Source of the DNA: Polymyxa betae
Taxonomy: Eukaryota > Endomyxa > Phytomyxea > Plasmodiophorida > Plasmodiophoridae
NCBI GenBank assembly: GCA_003693705.1
Contig: RBZT01000532.1
Span: 1-40,107, forward strand
Length of the DNA stretch: 40,107 bases
Direction: 5' to 3'
The position numbers and the translations under genes were made by a program. How positions within the stretch are numbered: position 1 is the first letter of the stretch; every line of letters begins with the position of its first letter. The notes below the pieces were generated by a model. That model had not been told where the DNA came from. It searched no databases and was given only the letters and a program-made list of their open reading frames with translations. This document shows, piece after piece, positions 1-9,554 of this stretch.

Positions 1-369
1 AGTATTTCGTGTTTTCCCATAAATTTCTCATTTCTTCTATGTCCCATACAAAAAAAATTCGAATCACAGCTCTTGGAATTTACTTTTTTCGAAATTTTTT
101 TTCGTAACTTTCTTCTAAACGATGAGATCTGTCGAATTACGAGATAATAATTTTGATTGGAACCCTTTGGGAGGCCTCAATAGACCCCGACAATTCCCCA
201 TACAAATGTTGTCGGTTTAAGACTGCCCGCACTGTACCAATGAACAGTCTTCTCAGCATTATGAAGGTAAAAGATGTTGCCGAAGTAATCTCTCTTAATC
301 CTATCCTATGCCTTTGCTCTAGCTAGGTATGCAGGATGGACACATCTGGCCACTATGACAGGGACATTT
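1..369. other. AT-rich left flank, no gene supported
   Basis: No open frame with a recognisable product or clean splice sites was found. The first 120 bases are rich in T and A runs. The stretch lies downstream of the small minus-strand gene that follows and may hold its 3' untranslated region. It could also hold the end of a gene lying outside the window. Confidence 0.4.
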
Positions 370-690
370 CTATTCAGACTGTTAGTAACCATGCTTTTTG
401 GGCTATGAGCTAGTGCATCACCCGGATCTTCTGACTCTCCCAGTTCGGCCTGGTACCCATTACAGAAGCTATATTTACAGCCTGGTTTACCCTCTCAGCA
501 TTTATAGGCACAAAGTTGTAAGAGGCGTTCAGCAGCATCACGCCAGAGTCTGTCAGGTAAGAGCTCCTCATACAAACTACAAAAGTCTTCGCACTGCCCT
601 TGGGGGCTCCTTGTACGTGCCGGTCATGTCGGGGGCTAACCTGTTGATCATGGGATGTCTAATCTTGAGTGGATCTGCATCTATAGACAT
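370..690 (-). CDS. Small multi-exon gene, unidentified (about 64 residues)
   Basis: I do not recognise this protein. The only ATG of an open minus-strand frame is at 690; the frame starts MSIDADPLKIRHP and is closed upstream by TGA. Exons 617-690, 512-576, 422-468 and 370-378 join in one frame. The introns are 40, 43 and 43 nt; the last ends in TACTAACAG, an ideal branch site and acceptor for this genome. The middle reads ...LYEELLPDRLWRDAAERLL, a helical, charged sequence. The very short last exon is suspicious: reading on without that splice also stops within a few codons. Overlapping frames are open on both strands, so the model is tentative. Confidence 0.33.
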
Positions 691-797
691 GAGTCCTGGC
701 TGATTAGAAATGAATCAAATACATGTTGTTATAAACCTATACAATTTCTAAGGGATGATGTAAATAATAGAGAATTATAAGAAACTTGGTAGGTTTA

Positions 798-1959
798 TTA
801 GGGATAAGGTCGGCTTAGGATTGGTGGCAAGAATGAGGCGGTTATTGGAGCAACTGGAACACCATCACAGTCTAGCACAGGAGCAAATGGTCCAAAGTTG
901 TTGAATCTTTGAGCAAATAGATCGAATCTGCTAAAACCTATGGGAGCTGGAAATGCAGGCGCTGGATATGCAGGAGCAGGTGGTGGAGGTGGTGGTCCAG
1001 GAGCTGCTGGTGATTCAGGTGCTGTCGCAGGACCAGCAGCTTCTACTGCAGGTGTTGTAGGACCTGCTGCAGCAGGTGCAGGAGATCCTGAAGCCTCTGC
1101 GGCGGATGCTGCATATGTAGGACCTGGACTAGATGTTCCAGCTGCACCTTCAACAGGTCCTTGAACACCAGTACTGGAACCTGTACCTCCACCTGCTGTA
1201 GGTGTTAAGACAGCTGTGGTAGAAGGAGTGACTGGAGCAGCTGATGGAGGCTGTGATAAAGTAACAATGGCTGGTATTGGTGATACAGTATTAACAGTGG
1301 GCGAAGGTGATATTTGTGGAACTGAATCAGTTGAAATTGTTGCAGGCTGCACAATTGTACTTCCTGTAAAAGCAGATAATGGGACCAGCAACAATTGAGT
1401 TGTGCTGGGCGTCTGCGAAACAGTTCCTATGCGATCGTGACAACAAGTTGTAAATAAGATGAAAATCTTACCAGTTTGTTCTGCAGCTGCAGCATAATAT
1501 ACTGGAGCTGGAGTTGAGCCTTGTACAGCTACTAATGTTGTAGTTGGTGATGTCTGCATAACAACAGGAGCCTGGGTCGTGTATAACGTTGTCGGATTCG
1601 ACACCTGGACAGTAGCTGGGATAATCTGAACAGCAGGCGCTGCTGTGGCAGGAACCGAGACAATCGTGGGTGTCTCTGCTGTAGAACTAACTCCTGGTCC
1701 TGGTGTTGCAGCTAAAGCGCTGGCCAACTGCGTTGTCGAACTCGGCATTGATGCCGGTAATGCTGGCCCTGGCGATGGGCATTGTGCTCCGCATGTTGAA
1801 GGAAGTGCAGATCCTGGTTCAGGATTGGCAACAGACTGCTGGGCTACAACACGATTAGATTGGATGAATGCGTGATAAATGCAATTAGTTGGACTAACCT
1901 TGAGATTGAGCTATCCTCAAGATGACGATCAGCACGATACGAATCAGGTTCGACTGCAT
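798..1959 (-). CDS. Secreted Pro/Thr/Ala/Ser-rich low-complexity protein
   Basis: Exons 1899-1959, 1472-1843 and 798-1426 give 353 residues. Exon 1 is almost exactly a signal peptide: MQSNLIRIVLIVILRIAQSQ, then AQQ. The 55-nt first intron (GTTAGT...GTAG) sets this start; the longest uninterrupted frame begins too late, at 1748, and lacks the signal. The second intron (1427-1471, 45 nt) is a multiple of three, so reading through it hides the splice. The mature part is mostly P, T, A, S, V and G, suited to dense O-glycosylation or an extended structural chain. A CGAQC pair follows the signal, and the C-terminus (FSRFDLFAQRF...DCDG) is less repetitive. I infer a wall, spore-coat or extruded-filament type protein; composition cannot prove function. 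Confidence 0.72.
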
Positions 1960-2272
1960 TAGCACTGGATCCGGTTCCGATCTCTATTACATTCCGAAAT
2001 GGGCAGATATGGCGATGTCGTCAGGGTTCGTCCGACATTTAGATCATCGTAAATATGGACAAGAACGCTTCCGGTTTGGGAGATTCCTTCTTCTGATGAT
2101 CCCGAATCTAATAGACCAAGGTCATTTGAACAAAACCCATCAATTCAATCTATGCCCTAAGATCAAGTTTTATTACTTCAAAAGACCGAGAAGAGATCTT
2201 TGTAGAATTTCCGACAATGAGTTGTGTGTGCTGTATTAAAAGTTGTGGTGACTAGATATATCGTTATCGCTA
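1960..2272. other. Intergenic spacer, no gene supported
   Basis: This 313-bp spacer lies between two minus-strand genes and must hold the promoter of the secreted-protein gene and the 3' end of the phospholipase-like gene. Plus-strand frames are open over parts of it, but none has both a start and splice sites that make one coherent protein. Confidence 0.4.
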
Positions 2273-3411
2273 TCATGCATTCGCAGATAACGAGCTGAAT
2301 TTACATTTGTTTATCTCTCGAGTCGCAGCGACGATTGCATGCTCATTATATCCACAATCGTCTATTATAACAATATTAAAATGCTCAAGAAGCTGTAAAC
2401 TGGAAGAGCATTGCTCGAGAATGAATTCAGGAGCAGTTGAACATAACTTTTTTGAATGCTTTATAATCGAGCTAGCAAGACGAGATGCTATCTCAGAGAG
2501 TGACAATGAAATCAATAACTGTAGAACATGGAGCTTGCTGGAGTTTCTTTGCAGAATTTGATTGATACCATCACTCTTAATGTGTTTGATATTGCTGCTA
2601 TTACTCCAATGAGAATATATACTGTGCCTATCCCAGATATTCTTGAAGATAGCAATCTCATCATGATCGTAAATCAGAACAATTCTCTTACCACTGGCTA
2701 ATAGAGATTCAATAGTTGAACATGGCTGATAATCTCGTTGTATCACATGACTACCCAATAACAATAATAAACAATCGATAATGTAAACATGCTCCTGATC
2801 GTTTGGGCATCGAGTGCTGTGTTTAAAATCCACATAAACATGGTTCACATCCAGAATAACCAGCTCAGATGGATAATTCTCGATAAATTCTAGAATTTGT
2901 GCTGTAAATTCTGGCAATGTAATACAGCGTAGGCCATGGCATAAATAAATATGCTTTGATCCAGAATCAAAGCTCAGTCGAACATCGAAATATCGAATTC
3001 CACCGATAAGCTGTTCATAAATCGATAGTTTTTGACACTGTGAACAATGTTAAATCGATTCGAAAAGCAGAATGGACGTACTTTAGCCCAGCGAGTAATA
3101 ATTCTAGAAACAAGCGGTAGATGTGAATATCTACCTAGTGATCGTGGACAATCACCTGCTGGTTGATTACAGCGGGGTCCAATAGCATAAGAACCTGAAT
3201 TATGGCTGCCTGGGATAGCGACTTTATTCAGAGGCAAATGTCGAATGAAGTCCAGATCGTCCAACATCCACGTCGTATGATCTGATACCATATCACGACG
3301 AGATATCGGACGAGATATCGGAAGCGACTTGGTGAAACTATGTAGAAGTGATAATGAAAACCATAATGTTAATATTATGATTGAGACATTTGTTATAATG
3401 ACATTCACCAT
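2273..3411 (-). CDS. PI-PLC X-domain containing protein (PLCXD-like)
   Basis: Exons 3082-3411 and 2273-3037, split by a 44-nt intron (GTACGT...TTCACAG), encode 364 residues. The N-terminus is hydrophobic (VIITNVSIIILTLWFSLSLL), a signal peptide or membrane anchor. Domain hallmarks appear in order: VAIPGSHNSGSY with the first catalytic histidine (about residue 70), then WAKCQKLSIYEQL across the splice, GIRYFDVRL, and YLCHGL with the second histidine. Later come ENYPSELVILDVNHVY and IIDDCG, both usual in the family. No C2, PH or EF-hand domain is present, so this is the stand-alone PLCXD type rather than a signalling PLC. Both catalytic histidines are kept, so an active secreted or lumenal enzyme acting on phosphoinositides or GPI-type lipids is plausible; the substrate is inference. 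Confidence 0.85.
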
Positions 3412-3947
3412 ACTGTAATGTTACATACTATCGAATTACAGTCACAGAGTGAATACAGTTCATTGGAACAGTCGAGATATTCTCTATAAATAATGACTGT
3501 TTTAGGCTCACAGATAACACCGCTCTACCTAGTGTAAATTAGGCTTACAAATTCACTTCATAATGCCAAACATTAGGCTTATTCAATTCACTTCATATTG
3601 CCAACCGTTGATTAGTGATGAGGAAACCGTTTCTTAGCCCAATCTTCGTATAGCGATACAGGTTGAAGCCATGACTATATCACAATCAGCTGATTATCTC
3701 GAACGCCACATCCAGCTAGCAATCAGAACGGTAACGACCCAATAAATAATCACAACCAGACCATTCCCATTATACAGCTTCATGGTTTATATCATAAACA
3801 AATCGTTTTTTGAAAAACCGGAGAATCAATCGACCTGCAGCAATATGTTGTTGCTTAGAATTGAATGAGTCATGAATATCGGAACGAACGAATCATGGAA
3901 GATTGCAAGTTCAATCCTGATTGGCATAATTCTAATTATACGATATT
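3412..3947. other. Divergent intergenic region
   Basis: This 536-bp spacer lies between the minus-strand phospholipase-like gene and the plus-strand small secreted protein, so it should contain both promoters. Apart from the direct repeat annotated separately I see no gene. Confidence 0.45.
3538..3606. repeat. Imperfect tandem duplication, two 34-35 bp units
   Basis: Two adjacent copies (3538-3571 and 3572-3606) both begin ATTAGGCTTA/T and share AATTCACTTCATA/T followed by TGCCAAC. They differ at a few bases and one indel, consistent with an older local duplication in a promoter region. Confidence 0.8.
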
Positions 3948-4124
3948 ATGATCATGATTCAATTATTCCGAATATTATTGATTGTAATGGCTATAACAGC
4001 AATGTTGATCAGTTCCTGGGAACATGGTCTTGGTGCTGGACGTCTCTTCCGTCAGAATCGCCTCAAATTCCAACTTCTACAATCTGAATCTGATCAAGAG
4101 CAAGTAATCGTGACCGAACCCTGA
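3948..4124 (+). CDS. Small secreted protein, 58 residues
   Basis: An intronless frame starts at ATG 3948, with a second in-frame ATG at 3954. It gives a short hydrophobic leader (MIMIQLFRILLIVMAITAM, then LISSW) followed by a hydrophilic mature part of about 35 residues (EHGLGAGRLFRQNRLKFQ... ending VIVTEP). The leader plus polar tail is the usual layout of a small secreted peptide. There is no cysteine and no family match that I recognise. Two TAA codons lie shortly upstream in frame, which fixes the start. A longer overlapping frame (3872-4087) exists, but its product shows no such organisation. The neighbouring genes on both sides also encode proteins with N-terminal signals. Confidence 0.5.
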   Translation: MIMIQLFRILLIVMAITAMLISSWEHGLGAGRLFRQNRLKFQLLQSESDQEQVIVTEP

Positions 4125-4892
4125 AGACAATAATGTCATGTCCTCCCTGCCTGTCATCTCTATTTATTGCCATAACAATACAGAGCAGCATAAACCCATG
4201 GATAATCTCATCTTCGCACTTGATTGTATTCAATGTTGAAATTGTTTTAAGCTGTCAATGCCCTAAAACCGTCTACTCGTACTTCTAAACTGCCTGGATT
4301 TAGAAAGTTGCGAAATGAAGATTTGGCTCGGCTTTGTTATGGATACGACCGAGCCAATTGGGCGGGTGCCTAGGCACCTTACCTTATTGAGGCTCTCTTA
4401 GGTACTGTATATAGGCTCACCATCTATCGAAACGGGTGAAATACTGTAAAGCCCCGAAATCGTTAGTAGGGCTCTGGAATCTATTTGTCCTAATACGCTT
4501 GTTCAATTGAAATAAATTGCAGAAAAGCTAATTAGAAGCAGTATATGCTGATGTTATCAATAGACAGAGGCAATTATTGTCATGAAGCTCAATACAAACT
4601 ATGCCATGATCGACGTTCACTAGAAACCATGCTTAAATACGGTGTTGATCTTATCGTTTAGTAGACGTGATGTCAGCAAGCTTGCATTGATGGAAGCCAG
4701 GATATCATCACCCGGGGCCGTCTAAGACGAAAGCAAAACCATAACAAGAGTCAGCAATAGACAGACAATCGGAACGAAATAAAACGAAAGGAATGCCTGA
4801 TTGAGTCAACTAACATCGAGTCACCTTCCGATTATGATCTATTTCATAAGCATTCGATTCCTTCATTACGAAAAACGTTTGACACCCCTCGA
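4125..4892. other. Intergenic region with inverted repeats
   Basis: This 768-bp region separates two small secreted-protein genes. I found no open frame with a believable product. Between about 4320 and 4490 several short inverted repeats are packed together (annotated separately), so an untranslated structured RNA is possible. Confidence 0.35.
4325..4378. repeat. Clustered inverted repeats (two hairpins)
   Basis: GGCTCGG at 4325-4331 pairs with CCGAGCC at 4349-4355 across a 17-nt loop. Ten bases on, GGTGCCTAGGCACC at 4365-4378 is a perfect 14-bp palindrome. A weaker AGCCC/GGGCT pair follows near 4451-4475. This clustering is not seen in the other spacers. It could be a structured transcript, a terminator-like element or a dimeric protein-binding site. 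Confidence 0.6.
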
Positions 4893-5153
4893 ATGATGAA
4901 ATCGACAATGATGTTGTCCCTGCTGGCATTTGTTGCAGCATTATCTGTACAGGCGTGGGATCATGATTTCGATCATGCTGCTCATGAACATGGCATCGGT
5001 CTGGGCAACTTATTCCATCCCAATCATGTAGCATTCGGCCATGAGCATCATGATTTCAGACATCACCATCATCATGGACATGGTGGAGGTGAAGGCTGGG
5101 AGGACGATGATGAAGAAAACGATTGGCATGGACACGAGCATGACGATTTTTGA
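4893..5153 (+). CDS. Secreted histidine-rich protein, 86 residues
   Basis: A single exon encodes a clear signal peptide (MMKSTMMLSLLAFVAALSVQA, then WDHDF). The mature chain of about 65 residues is dominated by His, Asp, Glu and Gly, with a HHHHH run, many H-E-H and G-H-x-H groupings, and an acidic tail rich in D and E. There are no cysteines. Such composition binds Zn, Cu or Ni in other secreted His-rich proteins; here metal binding is inferred from sequence alone. TGA stops the frame inside a 15-bp duplicated sequence and AATAAA follows 27 bp later, so the 3' end looks complete. Confidence 0.75.
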   Translation: MMKSTMMLSLLAFVAALSVQAWDHDFDHAAHEHGIGLGNLFHPNHVAFGHEHHDFRHHHHHGHGGGEGWEDDDEENDWHGHEHDDF

Positions 5154-5178
5154 GCCTTAACCGTTTGAGCCTTAACCG
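5149..5178 (+). repeat. Exact tandem duplication of 15 bp over a stop codon
   Basis: TTTGAGCCTTAACCG occurs twice in a row (5149-5163 and 5164-5178). The stop codon of the His-rich gene lies in the first copy; the second falls in the 3' untranslated region. This is probably a recent replication slip. Confidence 0.85.
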
Positions 5179-5180
5179 AT

Positions 5181-5186
5181 AATAAA
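5181..5186 (+). terminator. Polyadenylation signal AATAAA
   Basis: AATAAA followed by ATATT lies 27 bp after the stop codon of the histidine-rich protein gene, the usual place for a cleavage and polyadenylation signal. Confidence 0.5.
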
Positions 5187-5357
5187 ATATTGTCGAATCC
5201 AATACCGTTCCAATAAGCTGGAATTCATGAGAGTAGCGAATATTAGGTGCTGTATGATACAGCTAAGCTCTGATAATCAATGATATCAACTCCCATCTAA
5301 TAAACAATAGCCCGAATCTTGACCAGATATTAAACATCATGTACAATGCAGTTGTAT

Positions 5358-6440
5358 TTAGCAGCTTTCTGTCCTGAGACTAATTGGGCCTGATGACTTC
5401 CTTGCAAATGTTAAGTAGCCAGTATGACCTCTCATACTAGCAAATGACTTGGAGACGACATGGCCGCTAGATGGAGATTCCTGACGTGTTCGCTTTCCAG
5501 TGGGCACTATGACAGGTTCAGGTGCGAACTTCGGCAGGTTCGCAACATGAGCGTCGAATGTTCGGCGAAGAATTTCCATCGTGATCACCTCGACGAATCC
5601 TTGCTCGCGTAAGGTATCGCAGGTATGCTGGACCTGCTCGATACAGGGCGAAAACGAGCAGATTCGCCCGAAAGGACGAAGGATAAGATTGGCATGGGAG
5701 ATTGCATCCCAAGGTGATGGAAGGTCAAGGAAAACGGCATCGGCTTGTTCTAATTGTTCGTGTCCAAATCCTGATTGCAAAACATTTCGATGAGTGCAGG
5801 TTACGAGATGCTGCAGCTGCATGAGAGCGATATCATGTAGAGCGCTTTCATGACGCTGCTGATTGAATTCAAATGTGAATACATGACCAGTAGGGGCTAT
5901 AGCTCTTGCTAATGATGTTGTCAGAGAACAGGAACCGGTCCCAGATTCAGCTACAATCGATCCAGGTTTCAGATCCAGATGAAGCAACACCATGGAGATA
6001 TCGGCGTCGTACAGAATCTGAGTTCGATGGTTGAGACTCAAAGTCCATAGTTCAGGTGTTGGGCTTAATAACACAATCCATCCAGCATGGACAGGATCAC
6101 CACGCTTCGGGCGTCGCGCTTGAGAGACGCCTTTTCGGGCTCGAACCATGGACCCGTATACTTTACCGACAAAATCATCATGACTAGATCATATTGATAC
6201 GAATGTTAGAAACAAGATGTAATAGACGTACTGGAAATGCCCTTTTCTAGATGAATAAATCTGACCGCGACTGACAGTGACGAACTGCATACTGGCCTGG
6301 CTCTCGTAGAGGATCACCAGATCTCCATACGATATGATTGGTTTCGTACATGCAGACTTGGTTTTGGACCACAGATCCCAATCAGGAGCTCCTGGCTTAG
6401 TGACAGGACCTGATATTGAACTGAACACCACCGGAGCCAT
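5358..6440 (-). CDS. TRM61: tRNA (adenine58-N1)-methyltransferase catalytic subunit
   Basis: Exons 6232-6440 and 5358-6183 give 344 residues; the intron is 48 nt with a CTAAC branch site. The enzyme, with Trm6, makes m1A58 in the T-loop of tRNAs including initiator tRNA. Family blocks appear in order: GKVYGS spanning the exon junction, PTPELWTLSLNHRTQILY, the SAM motif region ESGTGSCSLTTSLARAIAPTGH, FEFNQQR, AVFLDLPSPWDAI with the catalytic Asp, and FSPCIEQVQHT. One oddity: motif I reads GTGSCS where the family normally has GTGSGS. The rest of the site is intact, so it is probably active. The N-terminal tail before ISYGDLV is longer than usual. The partner Trm6 is not in this window. Confidence 0.93.
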
Positions 6441-7502
6441 ACAGCAAGAAAATTCCAGTTGAAAACCCCAAAAAAACTACAGATTCGGTGTGAGCGCAAT
6501 TTTTACAAATTCTCATAGACTGAATATTAAGCGCAAAAAATGTCATAGATGAGGAATACAACGAATTTGATGCGAAAAGAACGAAAGGTTATCTGTGAAC
6601 ACTGATTAAGTCTAGATATGCAGCAAGGTCGACGGGAATGGCATCTCCAAATCCAACTTTTTCAGAATTTAGGGAGCCCACGAGGATGGTAAATGCAACC
6701 TCAGAAAAAACAAGAGCCACTATACAATCCTCTCTCAAACCTTCTTGAATCGATTAAATCGAACAATAGGATTTCGGGACGTTTTATCATTGGGGTTTCG
6801 GGTTTTCGAAACAGGTTTCCTTGACGTTCCTAGCTTATAACGGTTCGTTGCAATAATAGCCTTGAAAACGGAGAAGGCCTGAGGCTGCACATTGCAGAAA
6901 ATACAATGGACGCCACAAACGCCAGCCAGGAACGAGATTGACTTTATCATTGGTCGATATAAGAGGGAAAGTAAGTGAAGTGTGTTTCATCATTATGTCC
7001 GGTTGTCTGCTACCGAATATCTCCTTCGGCAATTGCTATAGCGCCACCGGACCTCTGATAAGCCTTTGACGGCTTCAGCGACCTACCACACCGCCTCTAG
7101 CAACACAACAGCAATCAGCGATTCCCAATCATCGCAAGCCCGACAAAACAATTTCCATTTCTAAGTCAGCGGGTTTGGCTGTCTATGGAATCTGACGTTC
7201 AGAATTGTACAAGTTCAGGAACGGATTGTCACGGAACAAACGGGAATGGTAAAGACCAAATCGATTGTCGTCTCAACACGCCCCTTGTGACAAGAAAGCC
7301 TGTCGCCATCCCGGGAGCTCCAAAAAGACCTATCAGAGCCAAGCCTAGAGTAGATGACAGTTGCTGTAAAAGGCTACTAGCGATAAGTAACGAGGAAAAT
7401 GGATGAATGAAATCAATCGATCCAGAAAATATAACTTGAAGTACAGCCATCACTTACAAAACAACCGACCGTGTTCGGACAGGCAAACTTTTTCGACCAA
7501 TC
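6441..7502. other. About 1 kb without a confident gene
   Basis: Minus-strand frames at 6735-6950 and 6835-7032 are open. The first ends in a basic tail (SRNPIVRFNRFKK), as in small ribosomal or nucleic-acid proteins. A plus-strand ATG frame at 7185-7406 encodes a 73-residue Lys/Pro/Cys-containing product (TRKPVAIPGAPKRPIRAKP). Neither could be tied to a family or extended into a multi-exon gene with consistent phases. The region must contain the TRM61 promoter. Confidence 0.3.
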
Positions 7503-8740
7503 TCATGTATTGTTAGCCAAGAAATCCGATAGACGCATGGGCTTCATGACTTCAATCAAACCATCAGCATTAGCCCCATGCTGGAGTCGTTCAGGTTCAG
7601 CAATCGAACCATTTTCATATAAATGAGCATAGAAGCACGAGGATCCGAATGGGCAGGTCCCTTTCCCACGGGCAAACCATTTGCATTCAATTTGTCGTAG
7701 TCGATCTGTATATTTCTCGATCACTTTCGATTTCCTTACAGGATCGACGACCATTCTGTCGCTTGGAATCACGAAATGCGAGTCTTGCCTACACATTGGA
7801 CACGCCCTGAGGTTTTCTTTTGTCTGCCCGGAGCTTCCTCGCCAGTTTCGAATGCAATTTAGACAAAAGGCGTGAGTGCATCCCTAATTCATCGTGTGGG
7901 TCCAGAGAGAACATGCAGATAAAAATTTAGGTACTTGCAATAGACCGAACCTTCGGCCAGATCGCACAATGTTCTCGAAACATATCTCGCATTGAAGGTG
8001 ATTGGAAAATCGTCGCTCTTCTGCAAGTTGAACCGTTTCGGCACAATCTTTTATGTGTCGCTCCTGGCTCAGCTCATCGAGCGGAACGTCCTCGCCGCAT
8101 TGTGGGCACGATGATCCAAAATCGTGCCTATAGCGACAGTGCGAAGCGTATCTGCATGAATTCTGCAGGAAGAACGGGCATATTTTGGTGGTTTGCAACT
8201 GAGCGTTAGGCGAAGAAATATGCCCAGTAGGCAATGAGGTTAACAGCTTAGAAGCATACGAGGGCTGTTCTTTCAGAGGCATCGGCCTTTGTAAACCACG
8301 TTAGATGACTCCAAAAAAAATAATAGAAAAGTGGAGACCTCAGAACAGATGACCCTCGATAAACTTCATCAGCTGGATCTGTGCATTTAGATTCCAGTGG
8401 TTCAAGCAAAGAGTCTATTAAAGCATGCTCTAAATCCGATTGCGAATCATCATCGCTTTCAGAATCGTCACTAGCAGGATCTTCTTGAGACACGGGACCG
8501 AAGGTTCCTTTATAAAGTTACTATTATTCGGGAGAAATAGCAATAAGGTGCCAGACTACCTGGAGCCCCGAAGAAATACGCTGAATCGTGCGAAAAAAAC
8601 GACGTCGTGGGAGTATTAGTCGACGGGGACGCCGACCTGGTCCAGGACTGGGTCTGGGGCGGCGGTCCCGGCCAATGAGGCAGGGAGTCGCTAACGATTT
8701 GATGAGGAGGATGAGGCCGATGCGGTTCTGGAGACGACAT
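7503..8740 (-). CDS. Makorin-type RING E3 ubiquitin ligase with CCCH zinc fingers
   Basis: Exons 8560-8740, 8339-8507, 7935-8286 and 7503-7883 (introns 52, 52 and 51 nt) encode 360 residues in one frame. Order of domains: a Pro/Ser-rich N-terminus, an acidic stretch (DDSESDDDSQSD), a CCCH finger (CPFFLQNSCRYASHCRYRH, C-x7-C-x5-C-x3-H), then the makorin-type Cys-His motif (CPQCGEDV...ERHIKDC). A C3HC4 RING follows (CEICF, CTHAFCLNC, CPMC) and a last CCCH finger (CKWFARGKGTCPFGSSCFYAH). That finger-Cys/His-RING-finger order defines makorins, which bind RNA and ubiquitinate proteins. Only one CCCH finger precedes the RING, whereas animal makorins usually have two or more. ATG 8740 is chosen; the frame stays open to another ATG at 8899, so the N-terminus may be about 53 residues longer. 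Confidence 0.9.
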
Positions 8741-9554
8741 GGGTGACGGTAAGGGTGGCTCTGGGTTGCTGGGGCCGCCTTCAACAGCCAATGTTAGAGA
8801 CACACAGGTGACGGTGATTTCTCCCAAGTCAGACACGCAGTTCTTAGGTTTACATGTCACGTTCATCACAATTTTCCTACAGTCATTAGGGTTTTTCATT
8901 CTCACTATTTGTGTTTTTGCCTTCGCTTGGAATCCTCTCGGTCTCTCTATCCCTCATGTTCTAATCGGTTCATTTCGGTCAAATTTGCTGTCCGTTTTGT
9001 CCTTGGGTTTTAAGCATTGACATCTGGGATACGTGTCAACGTCATCCTATGATTTTTCCAACCGTATGGTGCTAGATCTGACAGAGATTCGTGCTTGTTG
9101 CTTTATATGATACGTTCTCTTTTATTAAATTTCTATTGTTGAACGTTGCTACATAGGTGTCAATAAATTGTATTTTCATGCCTCATCATCAAATACTGAT
9201 GCCTTTTATGATTCGTTTTTGATTCTAAAAGCCCTATTGAATTGATTCTTACAGTCATGTACATTTCAGTTACCCTGTCAAACATATTGTTCGAATATTT
9301 GCCAAAGCGTTTGAGCGTAGGATAGATTGTAAAGTGATGAGCAGTTCTAGAACTGCAAGCCGCGATCTGGAAGAGTGGCGACATATCATTTCTGAACACA
9401 GGGAAAAAGGTTCCAGAACTGGTCGAGGCTAAGGTCGCATGAAATTGTAGGTAGTTGAATGTGACGATCAGCTTGAAATTCGGAAGGTTTTGTTTTCGTG
9501 CAACATCATCACCAAATCACAGAACCAGCGTATAGTGAACAGTTGGTAAACACC
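8741..9554. other. Divergent promoter region between makorin and chitin synthase genes
   Basis: These 814 bp lie between two genes read outward. Open frames occur (plus 8739-9020 with a hydrophobic segment, minus 9160-9399), but neither has a supported start or relatives I recognise. A longer makorin N-terminus could occupy the first 160 bp. Confidence 0.4.

Noticed and set aside
546-575. Plus-strand CAG/GTAAGA looks like a perfect splice donor, suggesting a plus-strand gene in 398-703.
   Set aside because: No plus-strand reading gives a coherent spliced product; the minus-strand exons keep phase across three introns.
512-690. Resemblance of an AVRRLL...PDRLWRD reading to complex III subunit 7 (QCR7).
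   Set aside because: No GT-AG intron joins the two parts, and the characteristic C-terminal L-P-x-x-x-W block is missing.
2157-2200. Short matches to U2 snRNA: CTAAGATCAAGT on the plus strand and CTTCTCGGTCTTTTG on the minus strand, 15-20 bases apart.
   Set aside because: The two pieces are on opposite strands, the branch-recognition GTAGTA and the rest of U2 are absent, so no U2 gene can be drawn. Probably coincidence.
7360-7385. Minus-strand GCCTTTTAC, identical to U5 snRNA loop 1.
   Set aside because: The flanks do not form the required stem and nothing else of U5 is present.
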